Assembly: GCF_036669915.1 (NCBI RefSeq)
Contig: NC_089312.1
Span: 30,351,830-30,415,829, forward strand
Reading direction: 5' to 3'
DNA from: Pocillopora verrucosa
Taxonomy: Eukaryota; Cnidaria; Anthozoa; Scleractinia; Pocilloporidae
DNA length: 64,000 nt
Part shown: positions 25,601-34,370 of the stretch, in pieces
Layout of the letters: every line of letters starts with the position of its first letter
Position numbering within the stretch: the stretch's first letter is position 1
Translations under genes and position numbers: made by a program
Notes under the pieces: model-generated
What the model saw: the letters and a program-made list of their open reading frames with translations, nothing else
Database searches by the model: none
Told to the model about the DNA's origin: nothing

Positions 25601-26085
25601 TGATAATGGATCACTTTCAAATGCCGCTTAGAGAAAGATATTGAGTGTGAATTGGCTTTAAACGCTATCTGCAAACTTTTTCGGAAAATAAAAAGTCATA
25701 TAGCTAAAATCTGCACAGTGCAGCTACAGAACTTTTTTTTTCAGTTTGTTTTTGAAAAGTGAATGCACGTAACACAAGAAATTGACACGATTTAAATTTT
25801 GCTTGACCGACTTCTTTCCTTGCGGAGTGGTACGGTTGTGTTTAGTCGATTGCGGTTTGATCAATTAACATTGAAACCACTCGCTGCACTTTCGTGGGAA
25901 ATGAATCTTTTATGTTCTCTAAAGCTCAGAACTGTCTAACATGAAACTCCAGATCGTTCAAACAACCCTGTATCGTTGCGTCTCTCTAACGGATTCAAAG
26001 ATAATACGTTTCCCCTACCTGATTTGCCGACTCCTTTGCTTCCTAAAGTCAAGAATCTCGCCTCAGCGGGTATCAGGGAATTCAT
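16634..26085 (-). CDS. RASL12/RERG-family Ras-like protein with degenerate switch motifs
   Basis: Five minus-strand exons join in frame to 218 aa: 26085-26019, 23518-23462, 22047-21974, 17473-17284 and 16902-16634. The start ATG (26085-26083) opens MNSLIPAEARFLTLGSKGVG. G1 is intact (G15-SKGVGKS), as are G4 (GNKID, 119-123) and the G5-like EVSAA (148-152). Segments LTVRFLTKRFIGEY and WADAFLVVYS, and FFEVSA near G5, closely resemble vertebrate RASL12/RERG. Switch I lacks the usual Thr (EYQSLM, L40 in its place). G3 reads DTIEK (62-66) instead of DTAGQ, so the catalytic Gly and Gln are missing. The tail is basic (170-218) with no CAAX box, as in the RERG subfamily. It probably binds nucleotide but hydrolyses it poorly or is regulated differently. 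Intron 3 (17474-21973) contains an opposite-strand Kelch gene. Confidence 0.82.
19018..21151 (+). CDS. BTB-BACK-Kelch (KLHL) protein, CUL3 adaptor type
   Basis: Exons 19018-20081, 20329-20457 and 20578-21151 join in frame to 588 aa, the normal length for KLHL proteins. BTB spans about 24-130 (VDGQEFPAHKNVLAACSEYF; LHYIYTGEVEIT), BACK about 135-245, and six Kelch blades fill about 285-585, each with the paired glycines and a downstream Y and W (for example LYAIGG, LYVVGG, IYVLGG; YDPRTNTW). Proteins of this architecture usually bind CUL3 through BTB-BACK and substrates through the propeller. It resembles the KLHL24/35 type loosely, and an exact orthologue cannot be named. The C-terminus ends shortly after the last blade, as expected. 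The whole gene lies within intron 3 of the minus-strand Ras-like gene. A frame-neutral N-terminus (MDLKETDRYL) precedes BTB. Confidence 0.9.
20127..20198 (+). repeat. Possible tRNA-derived SINE head (A and B boxes)
   Basis: In the first Kelch-gene intron, TGACGCAGTGG (20127-20137) is close to a Pol III A box, and GGTTCAATCC (20189-20198) fits the B-box consensus about 50 bases downstream. The sequence between does not fold as a functional tRNA that I can see. It may be a SINE promoter remnant; tail and target-site duplication were not identified. Confidence 0.3.
21797..21802 (+). promoter_or_regulatory. Putative polyadenylation signal of the Kelch gene
   Basis: AATAAA about 650 bases after the Kelch stop codon, before the next minus-strand exon of the host gene at 21974. 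Consistent with the nested gene ending inside the intron. Confidence 0.4.
22262..24467 (+). other. Two unassigned exon-like open segments
   Basis: Segment 22262-22315 is preceded by a TTATTTCAG acceptor and followed by a GTAAGG donor. Segment 24317-24467 follows a TTTGTTTTCAG acceptor and is open to a TAA. They are phase-compatible with each other. They could be an alternative 3' end of the Kelch transcript or an unrelated non-coding RNA. The peptides match no family I recognise, so this is weak. Confidence 0.15.
23685..23917. mobile_element. MITE-like imperfect inverted repeat
   Basis: Outer arms GTTCGCCCCC (23685-23694) and GGGGGCGAAC (23908-23917) are exact reverse complements. Inner arms 23733-23759 and 23822-23848 are also reverse complements apart from about three mismatches (both read GTTTCC...GGCAGAA.GTGTTCCTT when aligned). 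The element is about 233 bp, has no coding capacity and sits in an intron of the Ras-like gene. Arrangement fits a foldback/MITE element; family and target-site duplication are not determined. Confidence 0.55.
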
Positions 26086-27339
26086 CTGTGATTCTCTTAC
26101 ATGTCCGCAAAGGATCTAAAAAGTTTCTTTCGATGCTTGTTTTGGTGAAAGGAATCTTTCACATTCCTCTCCAAGCTCACACTATGTTTCATGCCCGCCA
26201 GCAACACATTGAAAGCTTTTTTGACAAGCTTATTGTCAGAAATAATACATCTTTGTCAATACTGATACCTTTAGGGCCATTCTTGATGGCAGGGGGCCGA
26301 TGAAAACGCGTTATTTTTTTCTTCTACTGACAGTTTCTAAGGGAAGTAAATTCCTCGTATAGCGTAATTTTTTGGCATAAAAAGTCAATATTCGTCAAGT
26401 CTCTGTGTTGAAAAAGTTACTTTTTATTTCACGCACCTGAATAATTCAGCATTTTCTTTAATAATAGCTTTTGGGTGTATTTAAATTTTTGGGCGATAAC
26501 ATCTTAATTGCTGATGATCACCGGTGATTGAATGGTATAAACATTACCAGAAACATAAAATATCACAAGCCGGTTACTGGTAAAATGAGCTACAAATGAA
26601 ACCTCCCTTATGTTGATTCAGTAGATGTAATTAGCCATATGTTTTAAAAACGTTCTAACTACACAAGAAAATTACAAAACGTCGAATATTTTGTTAACAA
26701 GTTGTCTGTTGACTTTCGATTTCTTAAATAGGTTTCTATAAAGCATAATATTCCTTCTTTGCGTGGACCATATGGTCGAATCAAGAGAGAGCGTGAGAGG
26801 GTCGTGGTCTACTTTTTTTTCTGACTTTTTTTTTCTTGTATTTTAATTTTGTTCTTTGACGTTAATGTTAATGTACTGTTTTTATGGAGTCAAGTAAAAG
26901 AGTTTGCCTGCCCTTAGGCAAATAGTAACTATGACCGGCTTCACGAGCGGGTAAGACAGTGCGCAGCCTGTGATCTGATTGGCTATTCGAGGGCGAGACA
27001 CGCCCTTCTCCATTCCCCGCGATTTCCCTCGTTGTCCCTCGTCCTCACAATTTTGAGTGTATTTCATTAGTGAGATCTTAAGCCATAAAGTAAATCCATC
27101 ATTTTCTTAACCTCGTAAAGACGGCTGAATTATTTTCTGCTGCATATAGAGATTTACTTAAAATTAAATTTACCACTGTAGTGAAATTTCCTTGGCATCC
27201 CGAAGAGGATTTCTGTGCGCCAGAAGTCAGTTATTACTGGTAACGCAGGAGTTTTCAAATGGAATTTCCATTTACTTATAAACTGATGTATTTTAAAATG
27301 TTATTCTAATATACCATGAATTATCGTTCAGATTATCCA
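26086..27339. other. Intergenic region upstream of the Ras-like gene
   Basis: Contains the probable promoter and 5' UTR of the minus-strand Ras-like gene at its left edge and the region upstream of the tRNA gene at its right. No further coding or RNA feature is recognised. Confidence 0.5.
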
Positions 27340-27451
27340 GCTCCCGTAGCACAGTCGGTTAGAGCGTCGTACTTATAAGCAGTGCCGGCGCAATACCCCA
27401 GCTGGTGCTGAAGTAATGCGAAGGTCGGGGGTTCGAGCCCCCCCGGGAGCA
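27340..27451 (+). tRNA. tRNA-Ile (anticodon UAU) with a 38-nt intron
   Basis: The acceptor arms GCTCCCG (27340-27346) and CGGGAGC (27444-27450) pair perfectly, followed by A73 at 27451. The T-arm is GGGGG-TTCGAGC-CCCCC. The anticodon loop starts CTTATA, with TAT at 27374-27376. An insertion at 27378-27415 lies at the canonical position after base 37, and removing it gives a 74-nt tRNA with anticodon stem TCGTA/TGCGA. The D-stem has one A-A mismatch. tRNA-Ile(UAU) genes carry introns in vertebrates too. The intron contains ATA (27393-27395), complementary to the anticodon, as is common for archaeal- and eukaryotic-type pre-tRNA folding. It reads the rare AUA codon. No CCA is encoded, as expected for a eukaryote. 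Confidence 0.9.
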
Positions 27452-28911
27452 AATATTTTGTTAATGGGCCTTTCCAGGCAACTTGAGAATTCCTTCATTT
27501 TCCACCAAGTTTAGAAAATTATGATCTATTGAAGGAAAACATATAGATGACGTAAACATCCTTTTGCTTCTTTATTTATGAAGTAATCAGGTAACAGATT
27601 CGATGTTGCCGTGTATCTGTTCACCTCGTTTAATCTTGTTTCAAAGCAAGTTTCCGGGCGCCTTCTGCGTGTTCGGCCAACATCTTTTAGGATCAGCAAT
27701 GTCGATAGCGTCATGTTTTGTAAATAGAATAAAAAAGATGATGATTTTTTAGCTCGGTTAAGAAATAAAGAAAGATGTTTTTTCGTCTTGTCTCGAGCTT
27801 GGGACATGATCCTAGCATTATGCAGGACGCATGTCATATGTGAACTTCGTAATGGGCCTTGCGCACCATAGAGTTTCTGCGGCTCAGCGGTAGAAAAAAC
27901 ATCTTTGTCTATTTTAGTGGCTCATTATTCATCAATTTTTTCTCAGCGAAGGCCTTTCGTCTCTTCTATTAGCGCTTTGCCACCTATTTTGGGCTCCAGA
28001 GTACAACTTGAAAATTAAATCTTTCAGTTTCTCACCAAAGCCACCTCTTCAAGTCTTCCACATCTTAATACCAGCATGGTCTACTGAAATCAAAAGTCGC
28101 GTCGACACAAAAATGAACATAGCGTAGAACTGAATAGCAGTCCTGAGGATGATGTTGGAAACACAACCAGTAATACTTTGTATATTTCGCACAGTGCCAT
28201 CAGCATGGGCGGTAAGAACGTTGTACACCTCTAAGTACTATCGGCTCAATCTGCCACTAACGAGAGCGGTGAGGCAATATGAAGGTCAGGGGTTTGGGTT
28301 TTCGAGGTGTTTAGGCTGAAAAAGTTCCCTACAACTTGACGCCGAATGTTGCTGATCTCGCAACAACGAAATGAAAAAGAACTAAGCTAGCGCTGTCAGG
28401 ATTATTTAGACCAAATACATACGAAAAGAACTTCCATAAATGTTCATTGTTTTAATTAAAAAGTAAATAAGGAGCGGGGTGACACTGATCTCCACTCACT
28501 ATGGCTAAAAATTTCCCTGATTCATCAATCATCTAAAGTAACAAAGTGCAAATTAAACAGGGTACGGCATCGAAACATGGTTCCGTTATTTCATTGCTAA
28601 AAAGTTTACTTGTCTCTATTAAATGATGGACAAACTTTGAATGGGAGTTATCTGAGTGTCCTGTATTTGCGACATTTACTGTTTGTGTGCCTTATTTTTC
28701 AATTTTTTTTCCAATTCTTTATGAGTTGTGCGTTGAGCAGGTGTTTCATTTATTTACATTGAGGTACAATTAAATTATCTTCAGTCTTTATGCTCAGTGT
28801 CTTTGTGACCTCAAGTAACGGACCACGGTCCACACGGAAACTTTCCAGGTCCATTTAAAGTCTCCTAGAGGAATATCCTTGAATACACTATTGTATCTGT
28901 GAAGCATTCTA
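27452..28911. other. Region between the tRNA and the minus-strand ApeC gene
   Basis: Apart from the putative poly(A) signal of the ApeC gene at 28749-28754, no gene is recognised. Confidence 0.5.
28749..28754 (-). promoter_or_regulatory. Putative polyadenylation signal of ApeC-minus gene
   Basis: TTTATT on the plus strand, AATAAA on the minus strand, about 160 bases beyond the stop codon at 28912-28914. Confidence 0.45.
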
Positions 28912-31900
28912 TCAGGGCTTCTTTTTCCGTGTCCAATAATGTCTTTGTTGTTTAAGAAACATGAGTTCTAAGCCTGACTTAAGTTCGGAGTCTGACGGAA
29001 GATATTGGTCTTCAACCAACTCATCTTCAAAGTCAGCTTCAGTGAGTTCCACTTCATCTTCTGAGGTGGTGAAGCTACTTCTCCGTGAGGACGCCGTGTA
29101 AATTTGTTCATCCAGTGAATCTACGTTGACCCCATCTCTGTTTGACCTGATATGTTTTATGACAACTATACCGACCACTGCCCCCAACACCACGATACCC
29201 AAGACGATCCCAGCTGTTGTTACAACTATTGAGGTCGTGTTCTCGCGTTCGGGGATCTGAAAATGAAAACATGATATGTCACATATGGTTCAGTTGTTAA
29301 CGGGTGGTGGAATTAATTGATGAATCAGTTAGTCGTGATCAGTCAATCATTATATCAGTCGGTCATTAAATCAGTCAGTCATTTAGTTAATCAATCAGTC
29401 AGTCAGTTAGTACGTCAGCCATTCCGTTAGTCAGTCCGTCAGCTGGTCCGTCAGTCAGTCAGTCGGTCATTCAGTCAGTCAGTCAGTCAGTCGGTCATTC
29501 AGTCAGTAAGTCAGTCAGTTAGTCATCTGTCAGTCATTCAGTTAGTCATCAGTCATTCAGTCAGTCAGTCAGCCAGTCAGTTAATCAGGCAGCCAGTCAG
29601 TCAATCAGCCAGTAGGTCAGTATGTCAGTCAGTCACTCGGTCGGTCAATCAGTCAATCGGCAGGTCAGTATGTCAGTAAGTCAGTCAGTCAGTCAGTAGG
29701 TAGGTGAATATGTCAGTCAGTCAGTCGGTCGGTCAATCAGTCAATCGGCAGGTCAGTATGTCAGTAAGTCAGTCAGTCAGTCAGTAGGTAGGTGAATATG
29801 TCAGTCAGTCAGTCACTGTTATCAGCTAAGTTAGTCTAAGCAGTTATGCTATCAGTAGCTAAGTTGATTTTGACTAATACAGTCAATAACTTTAAAGATG
29901 GCTCAAATCATGGCGTGACTGTAAATTAGCATATGGGTCCCCTCTAAATAGGGGATTGGTTTCACATTAAAAGGTGGCGATAATCAGTTTTTTCGATGGC
30001 GACAAATACGTAAGGATCTAGAAAAAAGTTTCCATTAAGGTGTAGGATCCCGGAATGCACTAGTCAAATGCCCCATTGTGTCCCGGCCGGGTCTACACCC
30101 ACTGGTGCATAATAAAAGTATGAAAATAGATTGTATGACATACCCTTATAGTTTTAATGATCGTCTTTGTCCTCTCATTTTTGTTTGTTTCTTTGTTATG
30201 CGGAGCAGTACTGGCAAGGAATGCGTCCATCATTTTCTCGGAGTTTCGCAATTTTTCCAGTTCCTCCAGTTTATCGACTTGTTTGTTTTCCGATTTCGAC
30301 TTGTGCTTTTTGAGTCCATCTTTTAGAATGAAATTCTTGGAAGAAGATGAGCTCTTACTTTTATTATCTGCAGAGACTAAGGAGACAAGACAAAGCGTTA
30401 GCGTAACAGAACAACACGTAAACGAAGGTTGGAGTGCTTTAGCCGTGAAAGATTGCAACTTGACAAAAATTGCTTGTCAATAAGTCTCAAACTTAATCCT
30501 AGGTTTGGTTGCGTAGCCTCGACTAAAAAAATGTGTTTGGTTCATAAATTGCGCTTACGGACTGAAAACCACTAAACAAGAAGTTATCCTACTAATATCG
30601 ATTTCTCTGCTCAGCTCAGTGGCAGTTTATTGTTTACATGGGATACATCTTGGCGACGGACTCCCAGATAACGAGCTGTAAAACTTCCCTGCACTCCTAG
30701 CAGCTAGTAACACCGTATAACCAACCCTCGAACGATCAAGCAAGTCCGCGATCGCAGGTTACAAATTGATTCAAGGTTATATTTTTCCAGCATCTATATT
30801 CCGATGGGAGGGAAGACTCAGACAACGTTTCTTTACCTGGCATCAAAGTGCTGTTTTGTCCCTCCGGTGTGTAGTAACATAGAAAAAACATGTGGTCTTT
30901 GTCTGCTCGGTGTATTCCGAATGGAAATTCGCCACCTTCGTAATCGATATTGCCTCGGTCTTCGTCATCAAATTTGACGAACTCTGTCTCCACTCTCATA
31001 CCTTTAACCTGAAGATAATAATGAAGATATAAATAACTTGAAAATTAATTTTTACCTTAAATTAGTAGTTTTAAAGGTTTACGCGAACGTTGATAAAATT
31101 ATTGTTTTCTTTATGACAACTTACCTTCTGGCAAAGATAAGACTCGTAGGCAAATAGTAAGAATGGAGCTTTGTTGGGCAGAGTGATCTCTTTGCTGGCA
31201 CTACCAGTTGTGCTGCAGCAAAAGAAAATCTTGGAGTCTTCGTTGAAAAGACCTTCGGGTAAGTCTCCGTATTTAGAATTTTTATTGTCCTTGTTTTCAT
31301 CATCCCATATAACAAATCCCTCGTCGAGGCCAGTGGGGCAGCGGGATCCCTTTTTGTAAATGCAGTATTTTCCATCTGGCCATCTGAGAAAGGTTAATGC
31401 GGTGATTAGGAGCTTTTAAACAGAAAAGAGTTAACATGACAAAAAGCAGCATGACGTACAGTACGTAGCCCTTTACACCCTAACATCAGCATGTATATTC
31501 TTCGTACTGTTCTCTATACACTTCCTAAGGTGCTGTATTAGAATTTAGTCAACAATCCTGCAAGAGCTTCTCTATTCGGTGATCATTTCCTTTGTTCTCG
31601 TGATCTTAATATGTGATTCAGGGGTGATATTGTAAGGAGAAATGAGATGTAATAAAATATGTGTTTATTGTTAATCGTGGTGTAAGATAGGAGTTGAACT
31701 TTATTCGCCTTTGTCTCACGATAGAGTCACTTTTGATGTTGATCGCGACGTTTCAACTGCAACACTACTAGTCTTCATCAGGCGATGAGGTCGATTGTTT
31801 ACGTGTCGTTATTTGGGGCACGTTGGTTCGCTGCTATTGGTGCATTTCGATCCTCATTATTATTCCGGTTGTAAGATGATGTTCCCTCATAGCTCCTCAT

Positions 31901-34370
31901 CGATCGGCTGTTGTGTTGTTTGATCGTGGGTATCCAAGCTTCAGGAATTTCGATTCCAATATAGCAGATGAGTTGCATAGAATATTAGTTATTCAAGAGT
32001 AAACTAATATGTACTTCAGTTTACATACCTTCCTCCGCCTGTATCATCGGTTTTAATACAAAATTCATGTTTTATTCCTTCATCGCTGAATTCACCCGCC
32101 AAATGAAAACTGTCAGAATGTTGATTCTCCGTCCCATCATCCTCAGTGTCGTGGAATCGGTACCCAGTCTTCCACTCAAAGCCATCTGCTTTCGGACACC
32201 CATCAACCGGCTTGGGAAGTCCATAAGTCCCGGATGGCCATCTAAGTTCTATTTGAATAGAAAAAAAAAGGAAACCGATGTGATCAATCAGAAACCTGCA
32301 TCGTTTAAAATTTAAGTGAGTACACAAGAGGAAAAACTGGGACATTATTTCCTCTTGGTGTACAGCAATTGGATTAATCTTCTCTTTGTAGCACTTAGAA
32401 ACAGCGACCTGTCATCGCTCTTTGCCTGATGGACTTATTTAAAGAGAATTCAACTTTGCTTTTCATAAATGTTTGGTTAATGTTTTGAGAATTAAGGATC
32501 CATGGGTAAGAACGCGTACTATTTTCCCTAGGAATGTACAGGTAAGATGATGCTGTGAGATCAAAAGTACTCAAAATAAGGGTGTTCTGCTACCAAAAGC
32601 ATTATGACTCTAATTGGGAGAGGTCTCCATGGAAGGCTGACAAAAGACTTTCTTTACAACTCGTGACAACAATGACTATCTATACTATTGGCTACCGCAA
32701 TTTAATTTGAACAAGATTCACAACGACACTCGCCCTGGCCCAGCTAAAGTTTCTTAAGCTTTGTGATTTTAAAAATTCTTGAGATTAGGGGCCGCCCAAT
32801 CCTCGCTACTCTTGTGATTTTATGGTGCACAAAAGTAGTTAAGATTTTTGTTTTATTTTTGTTTTGTCTTCGGGAGCTGAGAATCTCTTTCCCAAGTCAA
32901 TATTTTCTCCTCGAATCAAGAGTTTTCCTCTTATAATCGAGAGTATGAAGGTCGAGAACTTTCGGTAGCACACAAAAAATCGACAATACACAAAAGAAAG
33001 TAGTAAATTTCCCGAACAGAAAGAAATTCTCCATCTTCTTATTCCCATCATGATTACTTTGGTTTTACACACAGTCGTCCCCTTGGAAATACATGGCCAG
33101 AGAATTTCAGGCTTGATGACATCACCTTCCTTCAGTACACTGTTGTACAGTTAGTCACAAATATAATGAGAAAGTAACCTTGTAATTGAACGCCTGCCGT
33201 TAGCAACGCAACTCATGTTCTCGAGTCACCTACTTCAAGGAAAGTTATACTACAACGATTTGCTTAGGCACGGCTCTTTGACGAGTCACAAAAAGCGTGC
33301 TTTGGTAGAAAGTGCATCAGTTTTACGTGCTAGAATTTGATTTCATTTATCATAAGTGCTATCATCGGTGCAATAAGCAAAGTTGGCAATTGCCTGCTAG
33401 CTTACCCAGAGTCGATGTCGGCGAAGAATTGACTGAATTTTTATTCGTTCTTGCGGGTTTTTGTATGTGAGTCTCTCCTTCAACGCTCTTTTTATCCTTG
33501 TCAATTCTTTTTTCTCTTTTCCGACTGTCATCTGTTAACAGTTCTTCAAGACTCACATCTCTTTTTGTTTCCTCCACATTTTTGTCATGGTTGTCCTTAG
33601 TTTCGATGACGCTTTTTGCCAGCACAGGCGCATTCGTGACGGATGAGCTTCTTTCTTGCCGCACGCTGCTGACCGTGCCTAGAATTTGGATCTCTGTCTC
33701 TGGAATTCGCTTTACGTAAAACAAAGGTGCTGCAAGTAAAACATTTGAAGTGGCCCTGTCATTCAAATCTGAAAACCATAGCATGTATGTTAAACGTCAA
33801 AGATCTCATATTTCGCAGTTCGTTGCCAGGAAAGAAAATAATTTAGTGCTACCAGTCTCTACAGCTTCTAATTATAATGCATACTACTACGCGGGGAAGA
33901 ACTAACCAAAGCGACATTTGTAAGGTAATTTTTTCGTTTCCTTATCATGGAATCTTTTGATTTGCTTGTCACCTTGAAAGTAGCACCTACTTCTTCATCT
34001 ATCTCTAGCTGAGTAAGTGATTTTTTTAGCAGCAACTTAAACACAAGTTTGCTTATCATAGAATCTCACATTCAATGTGGCCTTTACTTCGTCCTTCAAT
34101 TCTAGTCGAGTGAATGGTATTTCACCAACGTTAATCCTTTCACTTCATAACAAACTCAGTTGGCTGTCTTCTAAGACAAAACATGCTTCGATATAGATGA
34201 ATGGGCTGTGATGTGATGCAGACACTTATCTTAGCTTCATCATTTTAAATTTCGTGCATGCCATTGAATTTAAACTTTGTTATTATACAATGTCAGTTAC
34301 CTAGGTCATATTCCACGAAAAGACAAAGTTCCAACAGTGCGAGGAAAAGAACTTTGAAAGCAAAAGTCAT
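28912..34370 (-). CDS. ApeC-domain type I membrane protein (ApeC-minus)
   Basis: Seven minus-strand exons join in frame to 553 aa: 34370-34301, 33768-33406, 32248-32029, 31383-31125, 31008-30837, 30376-30144 and 29256-28912. Residues 1-19 are a signal peptide (MTFAFKVLFLALLELC). Residues 24-145 are charged and low-complexity, with RKREKR at 106-111. The ApeC domain covers about 148-355: WPSGTYGLPKPVDGCP, FHLAG, EFCIKT, WPDGKYCIYKKG, FFCCSTTGSAS, VKGM, FDDED and CYYTPEG, with all eight conserved cysteines. A lysine/serine-rich stalk with a short heptad segment (about 362-439) leads to a TM helix (about 448-472) and an 81-residue acidic cytoplasmic tail. ApeC proteins in other invertebrates (apextrins, amphioxus ACPs) are linked to microbe recognition; the ligand here is unknown. 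The gene lies head-to-head with the second ApeC gene. Confidence 0.82.
29290..29820. repeat. GTCA/CAGT tetranucleotide microsatellite with 88-bp tandem copy
   Basis: More than 500 bases of imperfect CAGT repeats in the last intron of ApeC-minus. Within it a stretch beginning TCGGTCAATCAGTCAATCGG at 29641 recurs at 29729, an exact 88-base (22 x 4) period running to about 29816. It is a simple repeat expanded by a larger duplication. Confidence 0.9.
31727..31800 (-). repeat. Possible retroelement 3'-end remnant
   Basis: On the minus strand the segment reads CCTGATGAAGACTAGTAGTG, then GTTGAAACGTCGCGATC. Segments of the form 'CTGATGAAG ... GAAACGTCG' recur near the 3' ends of interspersed retroelements (Penelope-like type) in many invertebrate genomes. 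No ORF accompanies it. The family call is from pattern memory and weak. Confidence 0.25.

Noticed and set aside
27526-27837. Minus-strand open frame next to the tRNA gene
   Set aside because: No domain or splice partner; not conserved-looking.
27850-28300. A-box-like GGCTCAGCGG considered as a second tRNA
   Set aside because: No matching B box at suitable distance and no cloverleaf could be drawn.
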